NCBI GenBank assembly: GCA_964455395.1 | Contig: CAYVWB010000017.1 | Location: 1 to 64,000, forward strand | DNA from: CAYVWB01 sp964455395 | Lineage (GTDB): Bacteria; Desulfobacterota; Desulfovibrionia; Desulfovibrionales; Desulfovibrionaceae | Direction of reading: 5' to 3' | Length of the DNA stretch: 64,000 nucleotides | Position numbers and translations under genes: made by a program | Notes under the pieces: generated by a model | What the model was told of the DNA's origin: nothing | Seen by the model: only the letters and a program-made list of their open reading frames with translations | Databases searched by the model: none | In this document: positions 19,672-28,316 of the stretch, one piece after another | How positions within the stretch are numbered: the stretch's first letter is position 1 | Layout of the letters: the number at the start of each line of letters is the position of its first letter

Positions 19672-19859
19672 GAGGGCGGATGCCGAAAGTGGCGCCGGGT
19701 CGGCGCCGTGTCGCCTCGAATTCGTCACCCGTCCCTTTGCACTTGCAGCCGTCCACGCCTTGACCCCTCCTTGCGCAATCAGTATACACAAGTAGGAAGA
19801 CCTCGGCCGGGCGTCTTCCCACCCCCGCAAAGCCCCCGCGGGCCTCAAGGAGACGACTC

Positions 19860-20213
19860 ATGACGGCATTCTCCCTCGACGCGGACTCTCTCCAGGAACT
19901 GCTCCAGCGCGCTGGCGAGCTTCTCGACAACGCTGCAGACGCCTTCGAAGGGTTGGACGCCGAGCTTGCTTTCGAGGTCGACGACTCCGGGAGCGACGGC
20001 GATGTCCAGGCCGTACTCGCTTTCGAGCTCGACCCCGCCTTCTTCGAGGCCCTGGATCACGCACTGCAGACCCTTGCCCTCGATACCGCCAACCTGCAGG
20101 ACCTTGAGGCGTTGGTCGAGGAGGGCGTCGCCGGGACTGTCGCTCTGGAAGCCGTCTGGGATGAGGAGGGCGCGACCGGGGACGTGTCCATCGATCTGGA
20201 TTGGACGGCCTGA
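19860..20213 (+). CDS. Small, highly acidic protein of unknown function
   Basis: A 117-residue protein starting at ATG 19860 with AAGGAG eight bases upstream. I recognise no family. It is extremely rich in Asp, Glu, Leu and Ala, with almost no basic residues (one Arg, no Lys), and lacks membrane segments or a signal peptide. Leu-spaced stretches (LQELLQRAGELLDNAADAF, LQDLEALVEE) suggest amphipathic helices. It stands alone between the divergent ssrA gene and the convergent chemoreceptor gene. The strong Shine-Dalgarno argues that it is expressed. The acidity would suit a cytoplasm with raised salt, but that is inference. Confidence 0.6.
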   Translation: MTAFSLDADSLQELLQRAGELLDNAADAFEGLDAELAFEVDDSGSDGDVQAVLAFELDPAFFEALDHALQTLALDTANLQDLEALVEEGVAGTVALEAVWDEEGATGDVSIDLDWTA

Positions 20214-20422
20214 CCCCCGCCTTCCGTCCAGGCCCCCCCGCTCCTTCTGGGCTGCGTCACCCGCCCCCCGCTGGGAGGTCGTGGCGTCCGTCTCATGCAA
20301 AGATGCCGCGTTCCTCGCCAGCCATGGAGGGCGTCGCGGGGACTGTCGCCGGTCGCGTGCGAACAGCGCAAGCGCCTGTGGGCGTTGACGACATGCGCCG
20401 CTGACGACGGGGGGCAGAGCGG

Positions 20423-22624
20423 CTACTGTTGGCGCAAGGCCTCCATGAGTCGGGCGAGTTCGTCGCTGAGGCGGCCGATTTCCGTGACGACGCGTTCGGC
20501 TTCGCCCATGCCTTGTGCGGTCTCCGTGGAGATGCGGTTCATGTCCTCCACGGCGCGGTTGATCTCTTCGCTGGATGCGGACTGCTGTTCCACGGCTGTC
20601 GCGATGGAGCGCACCTGGTCGGAGGTGTGCTCAACGATCTCCACGATGGCGTCCAGGGCGGCGCCGGCTTCGCCGGCTTGCGTCGAACTGTGCTGCACGG
20701 CGTCCGAGGCGGTGTCCATGGCGCGTACGGCGTTATGCGTTTCCTGTTGGATGGCGTTGACGGCTTCGCCCACTTCCTTGGTGGCGGTCATGGTTTTTTC
20801 GGCGAGCTTGCGCACTTCATCGGCCACCACGGCGAACCCTCGACCGGCTTCGCCGGCGCGCGCCGCTTCGATGGCGGCGTTCAAGGCCAGCAGGTTTGTC
20901 TGATCCGCGATATCCGAGATGACGTTCATGATGCCGCCGATGGATTCGGCGCGTTTGTCCAACGCGTCCAGGCCTTGTTTCATGGTCTGGGCCTGGTCCG
21001 CCACCTCCTGGATGGAGCGCACCACGCCGTCCACCACTGTGGCGCCGCGCACGGCGTTGTCACGAGCGTTCTCCGCGCTTTCGGAGGCTTGTCCCGCATT
21101 GTTGGCCACTTCCAGCACGGTGGCGTTCATCTCCTCCATGGCGGTGGCGGTTTCGCCGGCGCGTTCGCTCTGCAAGGCGGCGCCCCGAGCGGCTTCGGCG
21201 ATCTGCACGTTGAGGCCCTCGGCCGAGCCGGTGAGGGCGTTGACGATGCCCTCCAACTGCGCGGCGGCTTCATGCAGCCCCTCCTGTTTGGCCACGAAGG
21301 CCTGTTCGGAAGCCATCTCCGCTTCATGCACGGCTTTCTGCGCGCGCTCGGACTCCAGCTCCGCCTCGCGGGTTTTCTCATCCGCATTGGCCAGAGATTC
21401 CTTCAGTGTGGTGACCATGCGCCGCAGCGCGTTGGCCAGCCGGCCGAGCTCGTCCTGGGAGTCCAACCGCAAGGTGGCGTCCAGGTCGCCGCCGGCCACG
21501 GCGTCCGCGTACTCCACGGTGCGGCTGAGCGGCGTCGTGATGCTCCGGACGGTGAAGAAGAGCGCCAGCACCACGAAGGCGCCGGCGCCCAGGGAGACGA
21601 AGAGGCCGTTCCAGGAGGCGTTGTCCACGTCGTTTTCCAGAGTGTCGTTGGCGGCGTAGAGTTCCTGCAGGGAGTGCTCCGCCAGGTCTCCGAGCTGTTG
21701 CAAGGCGTTTTCGGCGTTTTCGTCGATGACTTCGTCGATGGCGCTGAAGCGTTGTCGGACGCTTTCGGCTTGGGCGGCGCTCGTCCTGATGAGCTCGGGC
21801 AGCGTGACCGTGGCGGAGTCCACGAGCGTGTCGAGGGCTGCCGAGGCTTCCTCGACGAGGGTCTCGGCTTCCTCCGTGAGCGCGAGGGGGCTTAACGCCG
21901 CCACGCCATCGCGCGCCGCCTCGGCGCTTTCTCCCATGATGGTCATGCGTTCGTCGGAAACGAGGCCGTCTTTGCGGTCCAGCATGGCTTCCATGGCGAC
22001 GAGGTTGAGCTGCAGCGCAGCGACTTGGAGCCGGCGCGCTTCGTCCACGGCGGCCAGGAGTCGTCGTTCTTCGAAGGGAGTGAGGGCTTGCTGCGCCTGG
22101 GTCTCGAAGTTGACGGCGAGGCGGCCTGCGTTGGTGATGAGCGTCTCCCCGGCGTCGTCGATGACTTCGTCCAGGGCGTCGAATTCGGCTTCGAGGGCGT
22201 CCAGCCTGCCGGCGCTCGTCTCGATCACGTCCACAAGGTCTTTCCGGATGGCCTGGATGAGCGTCGGCAGCTCCTGTTCGAGGGCGGCGACAGCCTGGCG
22301 GGCCTTCTCGTCCTTGGCGGCGTCGGCGAGCCTGGGCAGGTTCTCCTGCAGGAACGCCGCGTTTTCATCAATGACGGCCTTGCGTTCAGGCGCCACGGCG
22401 CCGTCTTCCCTGTCCACAATGGCGTCCATGGCCGCGAGGGTCATTTCCTGGGCGAGGAACTTCATGCGCAAGGCGAGTACGCTTTCGTCCAGGCGTCGCG
22501 CGTTGCGCTGCGTGGTTTCCTCCACTTCGAGGCTGTTGACGTAGTTGATGGTGGCGAGCGCAGCCATGGCGAGCAGGGCGCCCGCGCCAAGCAGCAAGAG
22601 GCGCGACTTGATGGTGAATTGCAT
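20423..22624 (-). CDS. Methyl-accepting chemotaxis protein with a duplicated all-helical sensor domain
   Basis: A membrane chemoreceptor of 733 residues. Membrane segments lie at about 6-28 and 312-332. A HAMP domain follows (SITTPLSRTVEYADAVAGGDL). The cytoplasmic signalling tip NVISDIADQTNLLALNAAIE is followed by EAARAGEAGRGFAVVADEV. The periplasmic part (about 30-310) appears to contain an internal duplication: LAAMDAIVDREDGAV resembles LVAMEAMLDRKDGLV, and FDALDEVIDDAGE resembles FSAIDEVIDENAE. It has no C-terminal CheR/CheB docking pentapeptide; it ends ALRQQ. ATG 22624 is chosen at the membrane segment, with AAGGAG 12 bases upstream. The ligand is unknown. Confidence 0.93.
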   Translation of the reverse strand: MQFTIKSRLLLLGAGALLAMAALATINYVNSLEVEETTQRNARRLDESVLALRMKFLAQEMTLAAMDAIVDREDGAVAPERKAVIDENAAFLQENLPRLADAAKDEKARQAVAALEQELPTLIQAIRKDLVDVIETSAGRLDALEAEFDALDEVIDDAGETLITNAGRLAVNFETQAQQALTPFEERRLLAAVDEARRLQVAALQLNLVAMEAMLDRKDGLVSDERMTIMGESAEAARDGVAALSPLALTEEAETLVEEASAALDTLVDSATVTLPELIRTSAAQAESVRQRFSAIDEVIDENAENALQQLGDLAEHSLQELYAANDTLENDVDNASWNGLFVSLGAGAFVVLALFFTVRSITTPLSRTVEYADAVAGGDLDATLRLDSQDELGRLANALRRMVTTLKESLANADEKTREAELESERAQKAVHEAEMASEQAFVAKQEGLHEAAAQLEGIVNALTGSAEGLNVQIAEAARGAALQSERAGETATAMEEMNATVLEVANNAGQASESAENARDNAVRGATVVDGVVRSIQEVADQAQTMKQGLDALDKRAESIGGIMNVISDIADQTNLLALNAAIEAARAGEAGRGFAVVADEVRKLAEKTMTATKEVGEAVNAIQQETHNAVRAMDTASDAVQHSSTQAGEAGAALDAIVEIVEHTSDQVRSIATAVEQQSASSEEINRAVEDMNRISTETAQGMGEAERVVTEIGRLSDELARLMEALRQQ

Positions 22625-22920
22625 CGGGGGGGGGCTCCTTGTCCATGCAGAGATAGCGGCGGAAAATGACGAAAGCTCGGGGACGAAGCGCACGTTCAGC
22701 GAGAAGGGACGAAGGCGGAACGGCGCGGCGAGACGTTGCGGCAGTTGCTTCAGCTATTCCCTTAGCACGAAAGATTGTCAATCCTGAGGCGTTATTCGCC
22801 AAGACGCCATGCACACGTCGCGTCGTCTGTGGTAGAATACGGAAAACTGCGCGTTGTCGCCTGCCCGGGAATTCCCGTCGGGGCCGGGCTGCGCGCCATT
22901 CCCCCCGGAGGCGTCCCGCC

Positions 22921-24207
22921 ATGCTGGAAACGCTCTTGGAGTACACCCCGTTGAAGGCTTTCGGCTACGGCGTGCTCAGCGCCGCCTCATTGCCCCTCGG
23001 CGCAGCGTTGGGCATCTGGCTCAAGCCGCGCGCGCGAGTGATGTCCGCCATCATGAGCTTCGGCGCCGGCAGCCTGCTGGCTGCGCTCACGTTGGAGTTG
23101 GTTAGCCCCGCGCTGACGAAGACGGGCTTTTTGCCGTTGGCCTCCGGCCTGGTGCTTGGCGGCGCGCTCTTCGTGGTGTTCAACCAGCTGCTGTGCCAGA
23201 AGGGCGGGTTTCTGCGCAAACCGGCCACCATGCTGCGGCATCGGGTGCGTTCCGAACGTGACAAGCGCATGAGCCGGCTGCGCCATCTGGCGGCCATCGA
23301 CTTGATGGAGAACGTCCCGCCGGAAGCGCTTCCCGAAATTCTGGACATGATCCACCGCCGCTATGTGGACAAGGGCCAGATTCTCTACAAGCAAGGCGAC
23401 CACGCAGACTCCTTCATCATGCTGGACAACGGCGAGGTGGAGGGCCAGCGCGACGGCGAGCCGCCATTCATCGTTTGCCAGGGCAACTCCCTGGGCACGC
23501 GCTCGTTTCTCTCGGAAGCAAAGATCCGTGGCTCCACCTACACCGCGCTCACGGACGTGAAAGTGTGGGAAGTCTTCCCCGACGACTGGCGCGCGATGAC
23601 GACGCGGTACCCCGTCATTGCGGAAAACATGGCGCGGGTGAACGAAAGCAAGGAGCACGCATGTCAGATGCGCCGCGAGGCATGGTCCACCGTGAAGGAT
23701 CTGGACGTGAACCTGGGCGAACAGTTCCACGTCTCCCTCAAGCCCATCGCGCAGTCCGAGACGAACCTCTCCCCCCACGCCGCCGCGCTGGCCATCTGGC
23801 TGGGCATTTTCCTGGACGGCATCCCAGAATCCGCAGTCATCGGCGCCAGCATGACGCACGCCGCCGTGAGCTGGGCGCTCATCATCGGCCTCTTCCTGGC
23901 GAACTTGCCGGAGTCCATGTCCAGCGCGGCGGCCATGCGCCAGAACAAGGCCTCCATCTCCTTCATCATGTGGATGTGGACCTCGTTGACGGTGATGACC
24001 GGCGTGGGCGCGCTTTTGGGCAACGTCTTCATGGAGCACGCCTCCCCCGTGACGCACGCCGTCTTCGAGGGCACAGCCGCCGGCGCCATGCTGGTGATGG
24101 TGGCGGAGACCATGTTGCCAGAGGCGTACCACCATGGGGGCCCCGTGGTGGGGGTATGCACCTTGCTGGGGTTCCTCACGGCCATTCTGGTGAAAAGCGT
24201 CACCTAG
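22921..24207 (+). CDS. ZIP-like metal transporter with an internal cyclic-nucleotide-binding domain
   Basis: A 428-residue inner-membrane protein. Three N-terminal membrane segments (about 10-95) are followed by a cytoplasmic loop. The loop holds a cNMP-binding-like beta-roll at about 130-230 (VDKGQILYKQGDHADSFIML, NGEVEGQ, QGNSLGTRSFLSE). The membrane part then resumes with ZIP-type motifs IFLDGIPESAVIGAS, LANLPESMSSAAAM and FEGTAAGAMLVMVAETMLPEA. In ZIPs the conserved acidic and histidine residues of these helices carry zinc, iron or manganese. The combination suggests metal flux gated by cAMP or a similar ligand; an adenylate cyclase is encoded at 42-44 kb. ATG 22921 follows GGAGG. Confidence 0.8.
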   Translation: MLETLLEYTPLKAFGYGVLSAASLPLGAALGIWLKPRARVMSAIMSFGAGSLLAALTLELVSPALTKTGFLPLASGLVLGGALFVVFNQLLCQKGGFLRKPATMLRHRVRSERDKRMSRLRHLAAIDLMENVPPEALPEILDMIHRRYVDKGQILYKQGDHADSFIMLDNGEVEGQRDGEPPFIVCQGNSLGTRSFLSEAKIRGSTYTALTDVKVWEVFPDDWRAMTTRYPVIAENMARVNESKEHACQMRREAWSTVKDLDVNLGEQFHVSLKPIAQSETNLSPHAAALAIWLGIFLDGIPESAVIGASMTHAAVSWALIIGLFLANLPESMSSAAAMRQNKASISFIMWMWTSLTVMTGVGALLGNVFMEHASPVTHAVFEGTAAGAMLVMVAETMLPEAYHHGGPVVGVCTLLGFLTAILVKSVT

Positions 24208-24249
24208 AGCGACGTCGCAGGCGCTGCGTCGTCATGCGCCGGATCGAGA

Positions 24250-24301
24250 GCCAACGCGAAAACGCCGGCGCTCCCCCAGCAGGGAACGCCGGCGCGTTGG
24301 C
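24250..24301. terminator. Long hairpin between convergent genes
   Basis: An outer stem GCCAACGCG (24250-24258) pairs with CGCGTTGGC (24293-24301). An inner stem CCGGCG (24265-24270) pairs with CGCCGG (24287-24292). It lies between the stops of the ZIP-like gene and the PxxKW gene and has no T tract, so its termination role is a guess from position. Confidence 0.45.
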
Positions 24302-24332
24302 GCTGGGATACGAGTGGTGAGGACCCGGCGGC

Positions 24333-24605
24333 CTAGCGGCCTTTGGCGGCGCGCTTGGAGGCCTTCAGCGGGTTGACCTTCACCTTGCCGGCCTTGTCCA
24401 CTTCCGCCTTCACATGCGTGGCGAAGTTGCACGCGCCGAGCTTCCACTTGGCCGCGGGCTTGGGGTAGGAGCCGCAGAACTTCTCGTCATCGAATTCCTT
24501 GATGCGGCCGCAGCCGTCGCACTGATCGACCACCGGCTCGACGAGCACGCCGTTGTGGAGCACGCCGCTTTCGGTCTTCACGGCGTCTTGCAGTTGGGGA
24601 TTCAT
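24333..24605 (-). CDS. PxxKW-family cysteine-rich small protein
   Basis: A 90-residue protein typical of Desulfovibrionales and relatives, of unknown function. It shows the family hallmarks CDGCGRI, EKFCGSYPKPAAKW and GACNFATH, four cysteines that could bind a metal, and a Lys/Arg-rich C-terminal tail. ATG 24605 is chosen with GGAGG seven bases upstream. A GTG nine bases earlier overlaps that ribosome binding site. It is monocistronic and convergent with the ZIP-like gene. Confidence 0.85.
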   Translation of the reverse strand: MNPQLQDAVKTESGVLHNGVLVEPVVDQCDGCGRIKEFDDEKFCGSYPKPAAKWKLGACNFATHVKAEVDKAGKVKVNPLKASKRAAKGR

Positions 24606-24679
24606 ATTCGTCACCTCCGAAGTGGATGTCGTTTTCTCTCACGAAAGAGATGCTCTGTATAGTATGCGCCGGGGGGATG

Positions 24680-26008
24680 TCAACCCGTGCCGGCGCCGCG
24701 GCGTGTGGCGAAGAACCGCTGCGCCTCGGCGGCGGCTGCGCGGAGAGCGTCAAGGTCGATGCGGGTGAAGACGCCGTTGTCATAGAGAATCTCTCCGGCC
24801 ACCACGGTGAGGATGACGTCCCCGCCGCCTGCGGCGTACACCGCGTGGGAGAGGGGGTCGTGCACGGGCTGCAGGTGGGGCGCTGTGAGGTCCAGGGCGC
24901 AACAGTCCGCCGGGGCCCCGGGCGCGAGGCCGGAGGAAGGCAGTCGCAGCGCCTGTGCGCCTGCGGTGGTGGCCATGGCGAGGGCTTGGCGCGCCGGCAG
25001 CGCTGTGGGGTCGCGCTCGCGGACCTTGGCCAGGAGCGCCGCCGCGCCGAGATCCGCCAACAGGTCCAGCCGGTTGTTGGAGGCCGCGCCGTCCGTGCCC
25101 AACGCGAGGGGGACGCCGGCTTCCAGATACGCCTGCACCGGCGCGAACCCCGAAGCGAGCTTCATGTTGGAGTGGGGGCAGTGGACCACGGCGCAACCAC
25201 ATGCTGCGATGCGGGCGATCTCCTGGGGTGTGACGTCCACGCCGTGGACAAGCACGGCGCGTTCGTCCAGGCAGCCGAGGCTCTCCAGATAGGGGATGGG
25301 CCGCTGGCCGTGCTTCTCCATGCAGGCGGCAGTTTCGGCTGTGGACTCGGCGGCGTGGATCATCCAGGGGACGTCCAGTTCCACCGCTGCGGCGTGGGTC
25401 GCGCGGAGTTGTTCCGGCGTGGTGGTGAAGGCGGTGTGCGGCGCCATGGCGAAATCGATGCGAGGATGATTCTTGAAGCGATGGATGAGCTCCGTGGCGA
25501 GGGCGAGGCCTTCCTCCACACAGCGGTAGGTCCGGGTGGGGAACCCCAGCTGCCCCTCGGCGAGCACGGCGCGCATGCCGGCAAGCTCCACCGCGCGGGC
25601 CACTTCATTGGACCAGAGGTACATGTCCGCGAAGGTGGTCACGCCGGCGGCTGTCATCTCCGCGCAGGCGAGGAGGGCCCCCGTGTACACGAGTTCCGGC
25701 GAAAGCTGCGCCTCCAGCGGCCAGATGCGTTGTTCCAGCCAGTCCAGCAAAGGCATGTCGTCGCCAGCGCCGCGCAAGAGCGTCATGGGCGCGTGCGTAT
25801 GCGCATTCACCAAGCCCGGCAGCAACAACGCCTCCCCCAGCCGACGCGTGGTGCGCGCGCCACCTTCGCGCTCCACCAGCTGCTCCGTGGCGGCGCTGTC
25901 GCCGAGGTGGACGATACGGCCTTCCCGCACGGCCATGGCCGCGTGACGCACCATGGTCTCGCCGGTCCAGAGCCAATCCGCCGTCAAGAGGAGATCACAT
26001 GCGCTCAT
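24680..26008 (-). CDS. mtaD: 5-methylthioadenosine/S-adenosylhomocysteine deaminase (second copy in the pair)
   Basis: An amidohydrolase-superfamily enzyme that deaminates MTA or SAH at the adenine ring. The 442-residue product has the metal site NAHTHAP near residue 66, a middle histidine in WMIHAAEST, CPHSNMKLASG, and the terminal metal Asp in LGTDGAASNN. The start ATG at 26008 has GGAGG seven bases upstream. It overlaps the stop of the preceding deaminase gene by four bases (ATGA), so the two are translationally coupled. The two paralogues share all active-site blocks but differ widely elsewhere, which suggests different substrate preference. Which substrate each prefers cannot be read from sequence; other deaminases of this superfamily are possible. 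Confidence 0.85.
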   Translation of the reverse strand: MSACDLLLTADWLWTGETMVRHAAMAVREGRIVHLGDSAATEQLVEREGGARTTRRLGEALLLPGLVNAHTHAPMTLLRGAGDDMPLLDWLEQRIWPLEAQLSPELVYTGALLACAEMTAAGVTTFADMYLWSNEVARAVELAGMRAVLAEGQLGFPTRTYRCVEEGLALATELIHRFKNHPRIDFAMAPHTAFTTTPEQLRATHAAAVELDVPWMIHAAESTAETAACMEKHGQRPIPYLESLGCLDERAVLVHGVDVTPQEIARIAACGCAVVHCPHSNMKLASGFAPVQAYLEAGVPLALGTDGAASNNRLDLLADLGAAALLAKVRERDPTALPARQALAMATTAGAQALRLPSSGLAPGAPADCCALDLTAPHLQPVHDPLSHAVYAAGGGDVILTVVAGEILYDNGVFTRIDLDALRAAAAEAQRFFATRRGAGTG

Positions 26009-27360
26009 GCCGGACCCTCCTGCGCAGCTTCGGCGAGGCCTCGGACCCATTCGCCCAGGCTGCGGAATTCCTCCAGCAGCGCAGGGTAGTCCAGCCGGGT
26101 GAAACGGCCATCCTGGTAGAGGGTTTCGCCCGCCACCATGGTCAGCGCCACTTCCGCCGGGGAGGCGGCGTACACCACATGGGAGATGGGGTCATAACAG
26201 GGGGTGAGGCTCGGCCGGCTCAGATCCAGCGCCACCAGATCCGCCGGCAGCCCGGGAGCGAGCCGCCCCGTCTGCAGGCCGAGGGCGCGCGCGCCTTCGC
26301 AGGTGGCCATGTCCAGCACGGCTTGCGCCGGCGTGAGGGTGGCGTCCTGTGCTGCGCCTTTATGCGCCATGGCGGCCATGGTCATCTCATCCAGCATGGA
26401 AAGGGTGTTGTTGGAAGCCGCGCCATCAGTACCCAGAGCGATACGCACGCCACGGCGGCGCAGCTCGGGGACGGGGGCGACGCCGGAGGCGAGCTTCATG
26501 TTGGAGCGGGGACAGTGCAGGACCGTGGCCCCGGCGCGGGCGAGGCGGTCCATTTCCGGCGGGGGCAGCGCCACGCAGTGGGCGAGCAGGGCGCGCGGAC
26601 CCAGGCAGCCGATGGCCTCCAGATACTCCAGGGGGTGCTTGCCGAACGTGGTCGCGCACTGGTCGACCTCGGCGTCGTTCTCCGCGCAATGCAGGGTCCA
26701 GGGGACGTCGTGCGCCTCGGCGATGGCCCAGCACCGCTGCAGCATTTCCGGGGTGGTGGTGTAGACGGCGTGGGGCGCCACCATGGCGGCCACGCGGGGG
26801 TGGTCTTTCCATTTATCGAGCAGCGCCAGCGTCTTGGCTTCCGCGCCGCCAAAGTCTGCATAGGAGGGGTTGGGGAACCCGAAGACGGCTTCGCCCACCA
26901 GCGCGCGCAACCCGGCGTGGTCCGCCGCCTGGGCCACATACTCAGCCAGAAAATGCATGTCCGCGAAGGCGGTGACGCCGGCGCGCGTCATCTCCGCACA
27001 CGCGAGCAAGGCGCCATAGCGTACGGTCTCGGTGGTGTGTCGCTGTTCCACGGGGAAGACGTAGCGCTCCAGCCAGGGCATGAGCTCCATGTCATCGGCC
27101 AGGCCGCGAAAGAGCGTCATGGGCGCGTGGGTATGCGCGTTCACCAGACCCGGCAGGACGAGGAGCTCGCGGTCCTCCAGCAGCAGTGGGCCCTCACGGC
27201 GTGCGGTGAGCTCCGCCCAGGGGCCGATATCCACCACGAGGCCGTCCTGTATGGCAAGGCCCGCGTCTTCCAGCACGTCTCGCGTCGCATTCTGGGTGAT
27301 GAGCCAGCGCGCGCGCATCAAGGCGTCGCACGGGCGGGTTGCGGGGGGGGGATGACTCAT
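26005..27360 (-). CDS. mtaD: 5-methylthioadenosine/S-adenosylhomocysteine deaminase (first copy in the pair)
   Basis: Paralogue of the gene it overlaps. The 451-residue product has the same amidohydrolase blocks: NAHTHAPMTLFRG, a histidine in WTLHCAEND, CPRSNMKLASG and LGTDGAASNNTLSM. Start ATG 27360 is the best available. An in-frame ATG 42 bases later (MRARWLITQ) has no better ribosome binding site. It is divergent from apt, with about 195 bp between them that must hold both promoters. With apt and mtnP it makes a purine-nucleoside salvage group handling products of SAM-dependent reactions. Confidence 0.85.
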   Translation of the reverse strand: MSHPPPATRPCDALMRARWLITQNATRDVLEDAGLAIQDGLVVDIGPWAELTARREGPLLLEDRELLVLPGLVNAHTHAPMTLFRGLADDMELMPWLERYVFPVEQRHTTETVRYGALLACAEMTRAGVTAFADMHFLAEYVAQAADHAGLRALVGEAVFGFPNPSYADFGGAEAKTLALLDKWKDHPRVAAMVAPHAVYTTTPEMLQRCWAIAEAHDVPWTLHCAENDAEVDQCATTFGKHPLEYLEAIGCLGPRALLAHCVALPPPEMDRLARAGATVLHCPRSNMKLASGVAPVPELRRRGVRIALGTDGAASNNTLSMLDEMTMAAMAHKGAAQDATLTPAQAVLDMATCEGARALGLQTGRLAPGLPADLVALDLSRPSLTPCYDPISHVVYAASPAEVALTMVAGETLYQDGRFTRLDYPALLEEFRSLGEWVRGLAEAAQEGPA

Positions 27361-27555
27361 GGCGGGGTCCAGCGCTTGGTGACGCGACTTCTCGACGCCC
27401 AACGAGGATGACGGCGCGTCGCCAGCGTTCATGTTTTGACAAGATGTGTGCTTCATGGGTAGGAAGCATGGGCGACCGCAGCGCGCGGTCGTTCCGACTG
27501 CACCAACCATCGCATGGTAACGCATCTCATTGCGCAAGAAAAGGAGCACGCCCGC

Positions 27556-28068
27556 ATGGACCTGCGCCAGTACATACGCGACATCCCCGATTTCCCGAAA
27601 GAAGGCATCGTCTTTTTCGACATCACTCCGCTGCTGGGCGACGGCGACGCCTTTCACGCCGCCATCGACGGGCTTTACGAGAAATTCAAGGACACCGGAG
27701 CCACCAAGGTCCTTGCGGCGGAGGCCCGGGGGTTCATCTTCGGCGCGCCTCTTGCGTATCGCATGGGCATCGGCTTTGTCCCCGTGCGCAAGCCCGGCAA
27801 GCTGCCGTATAAATCCCTCTCCGTTTCCTACGACCTCGAATACGGCAGCGACACGCTCACCATGCACGAAGACGCCGTGGCCCCCGGGGAGAAAGTGCTG
27901 GTCATTGACGACTTGCTCGCCACCGGCGGCACCATGGCAGGCATGCTGGAGATGGTGAAGAAGGTGGAAGCGGAACTGGTGGGCGTCGGCTTCCTGGTGG
28001 AGCTCGGCTTCCTCGACGGCAAGGACAAGCTCACCAGCGTGGAGTACTCCACACTTTTGACGTTGTAA
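27556..28068 (+). CDS. apt: Adenine phosphoribosyltransferase
   Basis: Converts adenine plus PRPP to AMP in the cytoplasm. It has 170 residues, the usual length. The PRPP loop VLVIDDLLATGGT is at about 115-127, with the flexible-loop region KPGKLPYKS and the N-terminal DIPDFPKEGIVFFDI typical of the family. ATG 27556 follows AAGGAG at nine bases. It stands 248 bp before mtnP on the same strand and would take up the adenine released by MTA phosphorylase. Confidence 0.97.
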   Translation: MDLRQYIRDIPDFPKEGIVFFDITPLLGDGDAFHAAIDGLYEKFKDTGATKVLAAEARGFIFGAPLAYRMGIGFVPVRKPGKLPYKSLSVSYDLEYGSDTLTMHEDAVAPGEKVLVIDDLLATGGTMAGMLEMVKKVEAELVGVGFLVELGFLDGKDKLTSVEYSTLLTL

Positions 28069-28316
28069 CCGAGGCGGCGCACGCGACGTCATCCTTCCGC
28101 GTACAGCGCGCATAGGCAGACAGGCGCAGCTGCGCCAGCACCAAGGCCGCGCGAGTGAGCCTTGCCGCGCGCAGCGGCTCTGTCGCGGCTCATCTTCGCG
28201 CATGTGTCGGGAACTTGCGTCGTTTCGGCAATCCAGCAGGATTCCGGGGAGTTTCCGACAACGCCGCGGACGCCTCGATTCACCAAAACCTCACCCATCC
28301 CACAAGGACTCATCCC

